NCBI GenBank assembly: GCA_005885555.1
Contig: VAWN01000023.1
Coordinates: 62,001 to 126,000 of the forward strand
Length of the DNA: 64,000 nucleotides
Origin: Actinomycetota bacterium
GTDB lineage: Bacteria; Actinomycetota; Actinomycetes; Mycobacteriales; Micromonosporaceae
Direction: 5' to 3'
The position numbers were made by a program, and so were the translations under genes. This document shows positions 28,195-37,064 of this stretch, piece after piece. Position 1 is the first letter of the stretch; the number at the start of each line of letters is the position of its first letter. A model generated the notes under the pieces. That model did not search any database, was not told where the DNA came from, and saw nothing but the letters and a program-made list of their open reading frames with translations.

Positions 28195-28677
28195 ATGCGC
28201 ACCACTCCGATCCCGACCGGGCCCCTGCGGCCGGTCGCGCTGGCCGACAAGCCTCTGGTACCGGCACACGCGCTGCCGCACCGCACCCCGGCCGAGTTGC
28301 TCGTGCTGGCCCGCAGCGGCCTGGTCGAGGCCGACGAGCAGCGGGTCGACGGCCTGCGGTACGCCACGGCGCACCTGGCTGCGCTGCGGGCCGCCGCGGC
28401 GGTCCTGGCCGCCCGGGCCCGTCCGGCACCCGGCCGGCGTGGCCGGCTGACCAGCGTCTGGGTGCTGTTGACCCTGGTCGCTCCCGAGTTGAGCGAGTGG
28501 GCCGAGTACTTCGCCGCCAGCGCGGCCAAGCGGGCGGCGGCCGAGGCGGGCATTCCCCGGGTGGTCACCCCGCGGCAGGCGGACGACCTGCTGCGCGCGG
28601 CGGAGACGTTCGTCTCGGTCGTCGAGCTCGCGCTGGGTCTGGCGCACCCGTCCCTGCTCGACGAACTCGTCGCCTGA
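28195..28677 (+). CDS. SAV_6107-type HEPN domain protein
   Basis: A 160-residue helical protein of the SAV_6107 HEPN family, which in actinomycetes accompanies the imu/dnaE2 genes. The helices include LLVLARSGLVEADEQRVDGL and LSEWAEYFAASAAKRAAAEA. R55 and H60 in LRYATAHLAAL form an R-x4-H pattern like that of HEPN ribonucleases, but the position in the fold is not verified. It lies downstream of an SOS box with AGGAGA before its ATG, and imuA' starts 29 bp after its stop. The function in the damage response is unknown. Confidence 0.8.
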   Translation: MRTTPIPTGPLRPVALADKPLVPAHALPHRTPAELLVLARSGLVEADEQRVDGLRYATAHLAALRAAAAVLAARARPAPGRRGRLTSVWVLLTLVAPELSEWAEYFAASAAKRAAAEAGIPRVVTPRQADDLLRAAETFVSVVELALGLAHPSLLDELVA

Positions 28678-28706
28678 GGCCGGCGGGGCGCGAGGGGGCG
28701 TGCGCC

Positions 28707-29495
28707 GTGGCCAAGATCTTTACGCTGAGGCGTCCCACCGATGTCGCTGACCTGGTGCGGTCGCACGGGTTGACCGGTCTGGTACGGCCGGCCAGCGCAC
28801 ACGTTCCGCATCCCGACGGGGTCGGCGAGCGGATCCTGCCGGTACTGCCCGAACTGCGGGGGCTGTTCCCGGCCGGTGGGCTGCGCCGGGGTTCGACCGT
28901 CCTGGTGGGTGGCTCGACGTCGTTGCTGCTGTCGCTGCTCACTTCGGCGTCGTCGGCCGGTTCGTGGTGTGCGGTGGTGGGGATGCCGGACCTCGGGCTG
29001 GTGGCCGCCGCCGAGTTCGGGATCGCGCTGGGCCGGTTGGCACTGGTCCCCGATCCGGGGCCGGACTGGCCGGCCGTGGTCGCCGCGCTGCTCGACGGTA
29101 TCGACGTGGTGGTCGCCGCGCCGCCCGGCCCGGTACCCGTCGCGCTGGCCGGCCGGCTGGCCGCCCGCGCCCGGCAACGGGGCGGGGTACTCGTCCCGTA
29201 CGGCCGGTGGACCGGTGCCGACGTGGTACTGGAGGCGACCGCCGGCGGCTGGTCCGGCCTCGGCCGGGGACGCGGTCGCCTGTGCCGCCACGAGCTGGTC
29301 GTCTCCCGCCGGGGCCGGGGTGCGGCCGCGCTGCCCCGCCAGGCGGTCGTCTGGATCCCGCGACTCGGGTGCGTCGACCCGCCGGGACTCGGGTGCGTCG
29401 ACCCGCCGGGAGATCTTGGACGGTTGCACCCCCTCCAGGGGGAACAGGCGTCCAAGATCTCGCGGTCCCCAGGTCAGGTCGGGGCGGTCGCATGA
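28707..29495 (+). CDS. imuA': ImuA'-like mutasome accessory protein
   Basis: A 262-residue RecA-like protein without a clear Walker A, of the kind encoded before imuB in actinobacteria (Rv3395c counterpart). Visible are LPELRGLFPAGGLRRGSTVL, VGGSTSLLLSLLTSASSAGS and VGMPDLGLVAAAEFGIALGR. It is thought to support ImuB/DnaE2 translesion synthesis. The last 45 codons come from a 24-bp tandem repeat and a palindromic element that has entered the 3' end, giving RLGCVDPPGLGCVDPPG and an unrelated tail. The native C-terminus is probably about 45 residues shorter. The stop overlaps imuB (ATGA). Confidence 0.78.
   Translation: MAKIFTLRRPTDVADLVRSHGLTGLVRPASAHVPHPDGVGERILPVLPELRGLFPAGGLRRGSTVLVGGSTSLLLSLLTSASSAGSWCAVVGMPDLGLVAAAEFGIALGRLALVPDPGPDWPAVVAALLDGIDVVVAAPPGPVPVALAGRLAARARQRGGVLVPYGRWTGADVVLEATAGGWSGLGRGRGRLCRHELVVSRRGRGAAALPRQAVVWIPRLGCVDPPGLGCVDPPGDLGRLHPLQGEQASKISRSPGQVGAVA
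29363..29410. repeat. 24-bp tandem repeat (two units) at the imuA' 3' end
   Basis: Two perfect 24-bp units that begin ACTCGGGTGCGTCGACCCGC lie directly before the palindromic element. They are translated as LGCVDPPG twice in the frame of imuA'. Confidence 0.88.
29410..29461. repeat. Palindromic element, GATCTTGGACG family
   Basis: Perfect 13-bp arms (GAGATCTTGGACG and its complement) flank a 26-bp core that has its own CCCCC-TCCA-GGGGG hairpin. The 50-bp unit aligns end to end, without gaps, with the element at 47114-47163. It lies inside the reading frame of imuA' and is translated. Confidence 0.88.
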
Positions 29496-31084
29496 GCCGG
29501 ACCATGCTCGTCTGGTGTCCGGACTGGCCGGTGGTGGCGGCCGGCCTGGTCGAAGGCGTGTCCGTCCACGAGCCGGTCGCCATCCTCGCCGCCAACCGGG
29601 TGGTCGCGTGTTCGGTGGCGGCCCGGGCCGAAGGGGTACGCGGTGGGCTGCGCAAGCGCGAGGCGCAGAGCCGGTGCCCGCACCTCGTCGTGCTGGAGGA
29701 CGACCCGGCGCGCGATGCCCGGGCGTTCGAGCCGGTGGTCGCCGCGGTCGAGGAGCTCGCTGCCGGGGTCGAGGTGATCCGGCCCGGTTCCTGCGCGCTG
29801 GCCGCCCGGGGACCCAGCCGGTACTTCGGGTCGGAGGCGGCGGCCGCCGAGCGCATCGTCGAGCACGTCGCGCAGTCGTGCCTGGTGGAGGCCCAGGTCG
29901 GGGTCGCCGAGGGGGCGTTCGCGGCGGGGCTGGCGGCGCGGACCGGCCGGTTGGTGAAACCCGGGGAGACGCCCGCCTTCCTGGCCGGGATCGACATCGC
30001 GGCACTGGACCGGCCGGAGCTGGTCGACCTGCTGCGCCGGCTCGGTGTGGGTACCCTCGGCGCCTTCGCGGCCCTGCCCGCCGCGGACGTCCTCGGGCGG
30101 TTCGGCCTAGACGCCGTGCTGGCCCACCGGCTGGCCGCCGGCCGGGACGAGCGCCCGCTCGCGGCCCGCCGGCCACCGCCGGACCTGGACGTGGGGCAGA
30201 CGTTCGACGAGCCGCTGGAGCGGGTCGACGCGGCCGCCTTCGCCGCGCGGCAGCTGGCGGAGCGGCTGCACGAGCGGCTGGCCGGACACGGGCTGGCCTG
30301 CACCCGCCTGGGCATCGCCGCGGTCACCGAACACGGCGCCGAACTGCACCGCACCTGGCGGCACGACGGGCTGCTCACCGCCGCGGGGATCGCCGACCGG
30401 GTGCGCTGGCAGCTGGACGGGTGGCTGGCCCGCACCGGCCGCCGGCCCGGCGCGATCGTGCGGCTGCGGCTCTACCCGGACGGGGTGGTGGAGTACGCCG
30501 GGTTCCAGCTCGGCCTGTGGGGGGATGCGGGGGAGGAACGCGACCGCGCGCACCGGGCGCTGACCCGGGTGCAGGGCATGCTCGGCCCGGACGCGGTCGT
30601 GACCGGGGCGCTCGTGGGTGGGCGGGATCCGGGCGACCGGATCCGGCTGGTGCCGTGGGGCGACGAGCGCCCCGACCCGGCCACCGAACCCTGGCCGGGT
30701 CGGTTGCCGGAGCCGGCGCCGGCGAGCGTGCCGCGCGAACCGCTGCCGGTCGAGGTGTTCGACGGCGCCGGAGCGCCGGTCCGGCTGGCCGCCCGGCTCG
30801 GGATCACCGGGGAGCCGGCCGGGCTGTCGTTCGTCGGGCCGCCCGCGGCAGCGGCGCGGCCGGCGCAACCGCCCGCGGTGGTGGAGCCGTCCGCGGTGGT
30901 GGAGCCGTCCGCGGTGGTGGAGCCGATCACCGGGTGGGCCGGGCCGTGGCCGGTCGACGAGCGCTGGTGGGCGCCGGAGGAGGCGAGCCCGCGGGTCCGG
31001 TTCCAGGTCTGCCTGGCCGACGGCCGGGCCCTGCTGCTCACGCTGACGTCCGGTCTGTGGTCGGTGACGGGGGTGTATGAGTGA
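29492..31084 (+). CDS. imuB: ImuB, Y-family polymerase-like mutasome hub
   Basis: A 530-residue Y-family protein that lacks the catalytic acidic triad of active polymerases and is thought to bridge the sliding clamp and DnaE2. It begins [20 protein letters not shown], includes [35 protein letters not shown] and [20 protein letters not shown], and ends with an OB-like region. The linker repeats PSAVVE from an 18-bp tandem repeat of about three units. The start overlaps imuA' (ATGA) and the stop abuts the dnaE2 start, so the three genes are one transcript under the SOS box. Confidence 0.9.
   Translation: MSRTMLVWCPDWPVVAAGLVEGVSVHEPVAILAANRVVACSVAARAEGVRGGLRKREAQSRCPHLVVLEDDPARDARAFEPVVAAVEELAAGVEVIRPGSCALAARGPSRYFGSEAAAAERIVEHVAQSCLVEAQVGVAEGAFAAGLAARTGRLVKPGETPAFLAGIDIAALDRPELVDLLRRLGVGTLGAFAALPAADVLGRFGLDAVLAHRLAAGRDERPLAARRPPPDLDVGQTFDEPLERVDAAAFAARQLAERLHERLAGHGLACTRLGIAAVTEHGAELHRTWRHDGLLTAAGIADRVRWQLDGWLARTGRRPGAIVRLRLYPDGVVEYAGFQLGLWGDAGEERDRAHRALTRVQGMLGPDAVVTGALVGGRDPGDRIRLVPWGDERPDPATEPWPGRLPEPAPASVPREPLPVEVFDGAGAPVRLAARLGITGEPAGLSFVGPPAAAARPAQPPAVVEPSAVVEPSAVVEPITGWAGPWPVDERWWAPEEASPRVRFQVCLADGRALLLTLTSGLWSVTGVYE
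30873..30926. repeat. 18-bp tandem repeat inside imuB
   Basis: Three 18-bp units that begin CCGCGGTGGTGGAGCCGT encode the repeating hexapeptide around SAVVEP in the linker before the last domain. The third unit is diverged at its end. Confidence 0.8.
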
Positions 31085-34000
31085 TGGGTTGGCATCCGTC
31101 GGATCTTCCGTGGTCGGAGTTCGAGCGGCGGCTGTCCGGCACCGCGCCGCTGGTGGCCGACCCGGTCACCATCGAGTACGGCGACGGTTCCGACGCGCCG
31201 TCGTGGATGCGCAGCCGGCCGCGGTACGAGCCGCCGTCGAAGATCGTTCCGCAACCGTCCACTGTGGACTATGCGGAACTGCACTGCCACACCAACTTCA
31301 GCTTCCTCGACGGTGCCAGCCAGCCGGAGGAGCTGGCCGAGGAGGCTTACCGGCTGAGCCTGAAGGGGCTCGCGGTCACCGACCACGACGGGTTCTACGG
31401 TGTCGTCCGGTTCTCCGCAGCCGCCCAGGAACTGGGCCTGCCGACCATCTTCGGTGCCGAGCTGTCGCTGGACCTGCCCGGGCCGCAGAACGGCGAACCC
31501 GACCCGGCCGGCCGGCACCTTCTGGTACTCGCCCGGGGGCCGGAAGGGTACAGCCGGCTGTCCCGGGTCATCTCGCTGGCCCAGCTCGCCGGCGGGGAGA
31601 AGGGCCGGCCGGTCTACGACCTCGACGAGGTCGCCAAGACCCTGGCCGGCCATGTGCTCGTCCTGACCGGCTGCCGGAAGGGCCACGTACCGGCGGCGCT
31701 GCGCGAGGGCGGCACCGCGGCCGCCGCACCGGAACTGGCCAGGCTCGCCACGCTGTTCGGGGGGGACAGCGTGGCGGTCGAGCTGACCCAGCACGGGTAC
31801 CCGGACGACGACGAGCGCAACGACGCCCTGGCCGAGCTCGCCCGGCGGTACCGGTTGCCGACGGTGGCCACCGGCAACGTGCACTACGCCGAGCCGGGCG
31901 GGCACCGGCTGGCGCAGGCGCTCGCCGCGGTACGGGCGCGCCGGTCACTGGACGAGCTGGACGGCTGGCTGCCCGCCACCGGCATAGCCCACCTGCGCAG
32001 CGGCGACGAGATGGCGGCCCGGTTCGCCGCCTATCCGGGCGCGGTCACCCGGGCCGCCGCCTTCGGCGCCGAGCTGGCCTTCGACCTCAACCTCGTCGCG
32101 CCGCGACTGCCCGACTGCGAGGTCGGCGAAGGGCACACCGAGATGAGCTGGCTGCGCCACCTGACCGAGCAGGGGGCGCTGCGCCGGTACGGCACCCGTG
32201 CCGCCCGCCCGGACGCCTACCGCCAGCTCGACCACGAGCTGGACATGGTCGAGAAACTCGGCTTCCCGGGGTACTTCCTGATCGTCCACGACATCGTGGA
32301 GTTCTGCCGCGGGGAGAACATCTACTGCCAGGGCCGGGGTTCGGCGGCCAACTCGGCGGTCTGCTACGCGCTGGGCATCACCAACGTCGACGCGGTGCGG
32401 TGGGAGCTGCTGTTCGAGCGTTTCCTCGCGCCGGAGCGCGACGGGCTGCCCGACATCGACCTGGACATCGAGTCCGACCGGCGGGAGGAGGCCATCCAGC
32501 ACGTCTACCGCAAGTACGACCGGCACCACACCGCACAGGTGGCCAACGTCATCGCATACCGGCCGCGGTCGGCGGTACGCGACATGGCCAGGGCGTTCGG
32601 GTTCTCGGCAAGCAGATCGACCACTGGGGTGCGACAGCGGTGGCCGACGTCGACGACATCCCCGGCCACGTGGTCGAGTACGCGAACCAGCTGCAGACCT
32701 TCCCCCGACACCTCGGCATCCACTCCGGTGGCATGGTGATCTGCGACCGGCCGGTCATCGAGGTCTGTCCGGTGGAGTGGGCGCGGATGGAAAACCGCAC
32801 CGTTCTGCAGTGGGACAAGGACGACTGCGCCGACGCCGGCCTGGTCAAGTTCGACCTGCTCGGGCTCGGCATGCTGTCCGCGCTGCACTACGCGTTCGAC
32901 ATGATCGAGTCGGAGCTGGACCTGTCCCGGATGCCGCTGGGCGACGCGGAGGTCTACGAGATGCTCTGCCGGGCCGACTCGGTGGGCGTGTTCCAGGTCG
33001 AGTCCCGGGCGCAGATGGCCACCCTGCCCCGGTTGCAGCCGCGCAAGTTCTACGACCTGGTGGTCGAGGTCGCGCTGATCCGGCCGGGGCCGATCCAGGG
33101 GGGCTCGGTGCACCCGTACATACGCCGGGCTCGTGGGCGGGAGAAGCCGGAGGTACCGCACCCGCTGATGGCCAACGCCTTGAAGAAGACCCTGGGCGTA
33201 CCGCTGTTCCAGGAGCAGCTCATGCAGCTCGCGATCGACGTGGCCGGCTTCGACGCGGGCGAGGCCGACCAACTGCGCCGGGCGATGAGCGCCAAGCGCT
33301 CGATGGAGCGGATGGCCAAGCTGCGCGAGCGGCTCTACGCGGGCATGGCCGAGCGCGGCATCACCGGCGCGGTGGCCGACGACATCTACCTGAAGCTGTC
33401 CTCGTTCGCCAACTTCGGGTTCCCGGAGAGCCACGCGATGAGCTTCGCCTACCTGGTGTTCGCCTCGGCGTGGCTGAAGCGGTACCACCCGGCGGCGTTC
33501 TGCGCGGCGCTGCTCAACGCGCAGCCGATGGGGTTCTACTCGCCGCAGACGCTGGTCGACGACGCGCGCCGGCACGGGGTCAGCGTGCTGCGGCCGGACA
33601 TCAACGCAAGCGACGCCAAGGCGGTACTGGAGAAGGGCGAGCGGCAGCGTGCCGAACCCGGTGAGCCGCCGCAGGTGTGGGGGCGCGGCGGGCCGGCGGT
33701 GCGGCTGGGGCTGTCCGGGGTACGCACGATCGGCGACGACGTCGCCGAGCGGATCGAGGAGGAACGGCGCGCCCGCGGCCCGTACCGGGACATGGTCGAC
33801 GTGGCCCGCCGGGCCGGCCTGTCGGCCACCCATCTGGAGGCGCTGGCCACCGCCGACGCGTTCGCCTGTTTCGGCCTGTCCCGCCGGGCGGCCCTGTGGG
33901 CGGCCGGCGCCGCGGCGCACGAGCAGGAGGGGCGGCTGCCCGGTACCGTCACCGGCGTCACGGCACCGCCGCTGCCCGGCATGGACGCCGTCGACGAGCT

Positions 34001-34394
34001 GATCGCCGACGTATGGGCCACCGGCCTGTCGCCGGACACCCACCCGGCCGGGTTCGCCCGCGCCCACCTGGACAGCCTGGGCGCCCTGCGTATTGCCGCG
34101 TTGGCCGGGGTACCCGACAAGACGCGGGTGGTCGTCGGAGGAATTGTCACCCATCGTCAGCGGCCGGGTACGGCCGGTGGCATTACCTTCATCAACCTGG
34201 AAGATGAGACCGGCATGCTCAACGTCACCTGCTCACCCGGCCTGTGGCTGCACTACCGGAAGGTCGCGCGGTTGAGCAACGCGCTGCTGGTACGCGGACG
34301 GTTGGAGTGTGCCGACGGGGTGATCAACCTCAATGCCGACCGCCTTGAGCCGCTGGCCGTCCCGATCCGGCCGACCTCCCGTGACTTCCGCTAG
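31084..34394 (+). pseudogene. dnaE2: dnaE2 (imuC), error-prone DNA polymerase III alpha subunit, frameshifted
   Basis: The gene encodes a DnaE2 polymerase of about 1,100 residues but is split by a frame change near 32605. The 5' part (from ATG 31084) has the PHP domain start [15 protein letters not shown] and the catalytic [14 protein letters not shown], then leaves frame after [10 protein letters not shown] and would stop at 32739. From 32607 the sequence continues in another frame as GKQIDHWG and runs intact to 34394 with [38 protein letters not shown] and the C-terminal OB fold. Compared with the family, about seven residues (GQQDAWS-like) are missing at the junction, which fits an out-of-frame deletion of about 22 bp. 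Truncated product or sequencing artefact remain possible. Confidence 0.85.
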
Positions 34395-35157
34395 CCGGCT
34401 CCCGGGCGACTACACCAATCGCGCCCGGGCGGCGCTCGTGGCCGCCCAGGCGCACGCCCACGACCTCGGCCACGACCGGGTACACCCCGGCCACCTGCTG
34501 CTCGGGGTGATCGACTCCGGTGACGGGGTGGCGACCCGGGTACTCGCGGCGCTCGGCGTCCCGGTGGCCACACTCGGGCCGCGGATCGAGGAGCTGCTCG
34601 GCCAGGGCGGCCCGACCGCCGGGTCCGCCCTGCCGCTGTCGCCGGCCGCCCGGCGCGCTCTCGACCTGGCCCGCGATGAGGCCGCCGGGCAGGCGCGGAT
34701 CGGCACCGAGCACCTGCTGCTGGGTACCCTCGGCGCCGGCGGTGCGGTCGCCGACCTGCTCGCCGGGCTGGGCGCCACCCCACCGCGCATCCGGGCCGAG
34801 GTGCAGCGGCTGCTCGTCGCGTACTCGCAGGGCTGGCCGCTGACCGCCGACGGGTCCACCGGCGACGAGCTGGTGGAGCTGCGCCTGGCGGTGCTGCGCA
34901 TGCGGGTGCGCGAGTACAACGAGAAGCTCGCCGACCTGCGCCTGGGCAGGCACGCGGCGATCCTGGCCGGCGACCGCGACCGGGCCAGCGCGTTGCGCAA
35001 CGCGGAGCAGCAGCTGCTGGACGAGAAGCACCGCCAGGTGACCGGCTGGGCCCGCGAGCTGGACATCGGTGTCGTGCTCGACGAGCTGGACCGGCTGTCC
35101 CACGAGGTCGACCGGCTGCGCGAGCTGCTGCACCGGCACCAGATCCGGCCCGAGTAG
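34381..35157 (+). CDS. Clp N-terminal repeat domain protein
   Basis: A 258-residue protein with two Clp-N repeats (YTNRARAALVAAQAHAHDLG, VHPGHLLLGVIDSGDGVATR; then RRALDLARDEAAGQARIGTE, HLLLGTLG). A C-terminal coiled segment (LRMRVREYNEKLADLRLGRH) resembles the linker of ClpC. There is no AAA module, so it may be an adaptor or chaperone-substrate binder rather than an unfoldase. The GTG at 34381 overlaps the dnaE2 3' end by 14 bp, which suggests coupling to the SOS operon. Confidence 0.8.
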   Translation: MTSASRLPGDYTNRARAALVAAQAHAHDLGHDRVHPGHLLLGVIDSGDGVATRVLAALGVPVATLGPRIEELLGQGGPTAGSALPLSPAARRALDLARDEAAGQARIGTEHLLLGTLGAGGAVADLLAGLGATPPRIRAEVQRLLVAYSQGWPLTADGSTGDELVELRLAVLRMRVREYNEKLADLRLGRHAAILAGDRDRASALRNAEQQLLDEKHRQVTGWARELDIGVVLDELDRLSHEVDRLRELLHRHQIRPE

Positions 35158-35160
35158 GCT
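35155..35160 (+). promoter_or_regulatory. Probable -10 element for the methyltransferase gene
   Basis: TAGGCT, whose TAG is also the stop codon of the Clp-N gene, ends 6 nt before the GTG at 35167. No Shine-Dalgarno sequence lies between. Confidence 0.5.
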
Positions 35161-35166
35161 GCCGGG

Positions 35167-35895
35167 GTGGAGCGAACCCAGACCCGGCCGGTGACCCCGC
35201 GCAACGCGGTGGTGTGGGCCGCGCTGCGGGCCGAACTCGACCGCGGTACCGGCTTGACGGTGCTCGACGTGGGCGGCGGCACCGGCGGATTCGCCGTGCC
35301 ACTCGCGGAGGCCGGCCACCGGGTGACGGTGGTCGACGCGAGCCCGGACGCGCTGGCCGGACTGAGCCGCCGGGCGGCCGAGGCCGGTGTCGCCGGGCGG
35401 ATCACCGGCATCCAGGGCGACGGCGACCGGCTGGCCGAGCTGGTACCCCCCGGTTGCGCCGACCTGATCCTCTGCCACAGCCTGCTGGAGGTCGTCGACG
35501 ACCCGGCCGAGGTGGTCGCCGCGCTGGCCGGCACGCTGCGGCCGGGCGGCGCGGCCAGCATCATCGTGGCCAACCGCGCCGCCGCGGTGCTGTCCCGCGC
35601 GATGGCCGGCCACCTGGGCGCGGCGGTCGCCGCGCTCACCGACCCGGACGGCCGCGCGGGTGCGGCCGACAAGCTGCGCCGGCGTTTCGACGCCGACGGC
35701 GCCGCGGCGCTGCTACGCGCCGCCGGGCTCACCGTGGAGGCGATTCACGGGGTACGGGTGCTGGCCGACCTGCTGCCCGGCGCCGTCGCCGATGCCGATC
35801 CCGAGGCGCTGCTCGCGTTCGAGCTGGCCGCCGCCGACCGGCCGCCGTACCGGGACATCGCGACCCAGTTGCACCTGTACGCCCGCAAACAATGA
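35167..35895 (+). CDS. SAM-dependent methyltransferase
   Basis: A 242-residue class I methyltransferase with motif I TVLDVGGGTGGFAVPLAEAG, acidic strand VTVVDASPDAL, GCADLILCHSLLEVVDDPAE and a post-motif LRPGGAASIIVANRAA. Its substrate is unknown. Genes of this type lie between the dnaE2 and dinB regions in many actinomycetes. The stop overlaps the next ATG (ATGA). Confidence 0.85.
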   Translation: MERTQTRPVTPRNAVVWAALRAELDRGTGLTVLDVGGGTGGFAVPLAEAGHRVTVVDASPDALAGLSRRAAEAGVAGRITGIQGDGDRLAELVPPGCADLILCHSLLEVVDDPAEVVAALAGTLRPGGAASIIVANRAAAVLSRAMAGHLGAAVAALTDPDGRAGAADKLRRRFDADGAAALLRAAGLTVEAIHGVRVLADLLPGAVADADPEALLAFELAAADRPPYRDIATQLHLYARKQ

Positions 35896-37055
35896 CCGAG
35901 CGCAGCGAGGTCATCGGCACGGTGCCCCGCTACGGTGCCGGCAGCCTGCCCGACGTACTGCCCAGCGCGCTCGCCGCCCTGGGGGTACCCGGACCCGACC
36001 CGCTCGGCCTGCGGGAACGGCTCGCCGGGGTACGGCGCATCGCGGTCGTGCTGGTCGACGGGCTCGGGTACCACCTGTTGCCGCTGGCCGCTCCGGTCGC
36101 GCCGACGATCGCCGACGTGCTCGCCGGCCGGCTCGGTACCGTCCTGGAGCTCACCAGCCCGTTCCCGTCCACGACCCCGACCAGCCTGGTCTCGTTGGGT
36201 ACCGGTGTCCCGCCCGGCCAGCACGGTCAGCTCGGGTTCTTCCTCGCCATTCCCGGCACCGGCCGGGTGCTGAACCCGCTGACCTGGCGGGACGAGCCGG
36301 ATCCGGCGCGGTGGCAGCCGGTACCGACGCTGTTCGAGCGGGCCGCCGGAACTGGGGTACAGGTCAGCGTCGCCTCCCGGCCCGAGTACGCCGGCTCGGG
36401 GCTGACCGTCGCGGCGTACCGCGGCTCCCGGTACCGCGACGCCGCCAACCCGGACGAGCTGGCCACCCAGGTGCTGGCCGGGCTGGTCGAGGCGCCCGCG
36501 CTCAGCTACGGGTACCACCCGACGCTGGACAGCACCGGGCACGTTCACGGTGTCGACTCGCCGCAGTGGCGGGCCGCCGCCGCCGAGGTCGACGCCCTGC
36601 TGGCCCGGCTCGTTGACGGGCTGCCCCGCGACGGCGCGCTGCTGGTCACCGCCGACCACGGGCAGCTCGACGTGCCCGCCGACCGCCGGTTCGACCTGGA
36701 CGCCGACCCGCGGCTGGCGGCCGGGATCGAGGTCGTCGCCGGCGAGCCCCGGGTGCGGTACCTGCACACCCGGCCGGGTGCCGCACCGGACGTACTCGAC
36801 GCGTGGCGCGCCGTGCTCGGCGACGCCGCCTGGGTGGCCAGCCGCGAGGAGGCGATCGGCACCGGCTGGTACGGCGCGGTGTCGACCGGGCACGCCGCCC
36901 GGCTGGGTGACGTGGTCGCGGTCTGCCGGCAGCGGTACGCCGTGCTGGCCACCGCGCACGAACCGCCGACGATCGCGAAGCTCGTCGCGTTCCACGGTTC
37001 GACGACGCCGCAGGAGATGGTGATCCCGCTCGTCATTGTCAGGGGCGACCGTTAG
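35892..37055 (+). CDS. Alkaline phosphatase superfamily protein (nucleotide pyrophosphatase/phosphodiesterase)
   Basis: A 387-residue two-metal hydrolase. It shows the metal Asp in IAVVLVDGLGYHLL, the nucleophilic Thr region PFPSTTPTSLVSLGTGVPPG, HPTLDSTGHVHG and TADHGQLDVP. It has no signal peptide, so it acts in the cytoplasm. The substrate (a phosphodiester or pyrophosphate) is unknown. The first residues (MTERSEVIG) are encoded by a GAGCGCAGCGAG-type sequence repeated elsewhere in the window. It is translationally coupled to the methyltransferase. Confidence 0.85.
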   Translation: MTERSEVIGTVPRYGAGSLPDVLPSALAALGVPGPDPLGLRERLAGVRRIAVVLVDGLGYHLLPLAAPVAPTIADVLAGRLGTVLELTSPFPSTTPTSLVSLGTGVPPGQHGQLGFFLAIPGTGRVLNPLTWRDEPDPARWQPVPTLFERAAGTGVQVSVASRPEYAGSGLTVAAYRGSRYRDAANPDELATQVLAGLVEAPALSYGYHPTLDSTGHVHGVDSPQWRAAAAEVDALLARLVDGLPRDGALLVTADHGQLDVPADRRFDLDADPRLAAGIEVVAGEPRVRYLHTRPGAAPDVLDAWRAVLGDAAWVASREEAIGTGWYGAVSTGHAARLGDVVAVCRQRYAVLATAHEPPTIAKLVAFHGSTTPQEMVIPLVIVRGDR

Positions 37056-37058
37056 TCT
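37053..37058 (+). promoter_or_regulatory. Probable -10 element of leaderless dinB
   Basis: TAGTCT (its TAG is also the preceding stop codon) ends 6 nt before the dinB GTG at 37065. No LexA box is visible near it. Confidence 0.55.
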
Positions 37059-37064
37059 CGCGCC

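Noticed and set aside
31077-32606. A single long frame ending at 34394 as one large protein
   Set aside because: Before 32607 this frame is an out-of-frame reading of the dnaE2 5' half; only the part after the junction is DnaE2-like.
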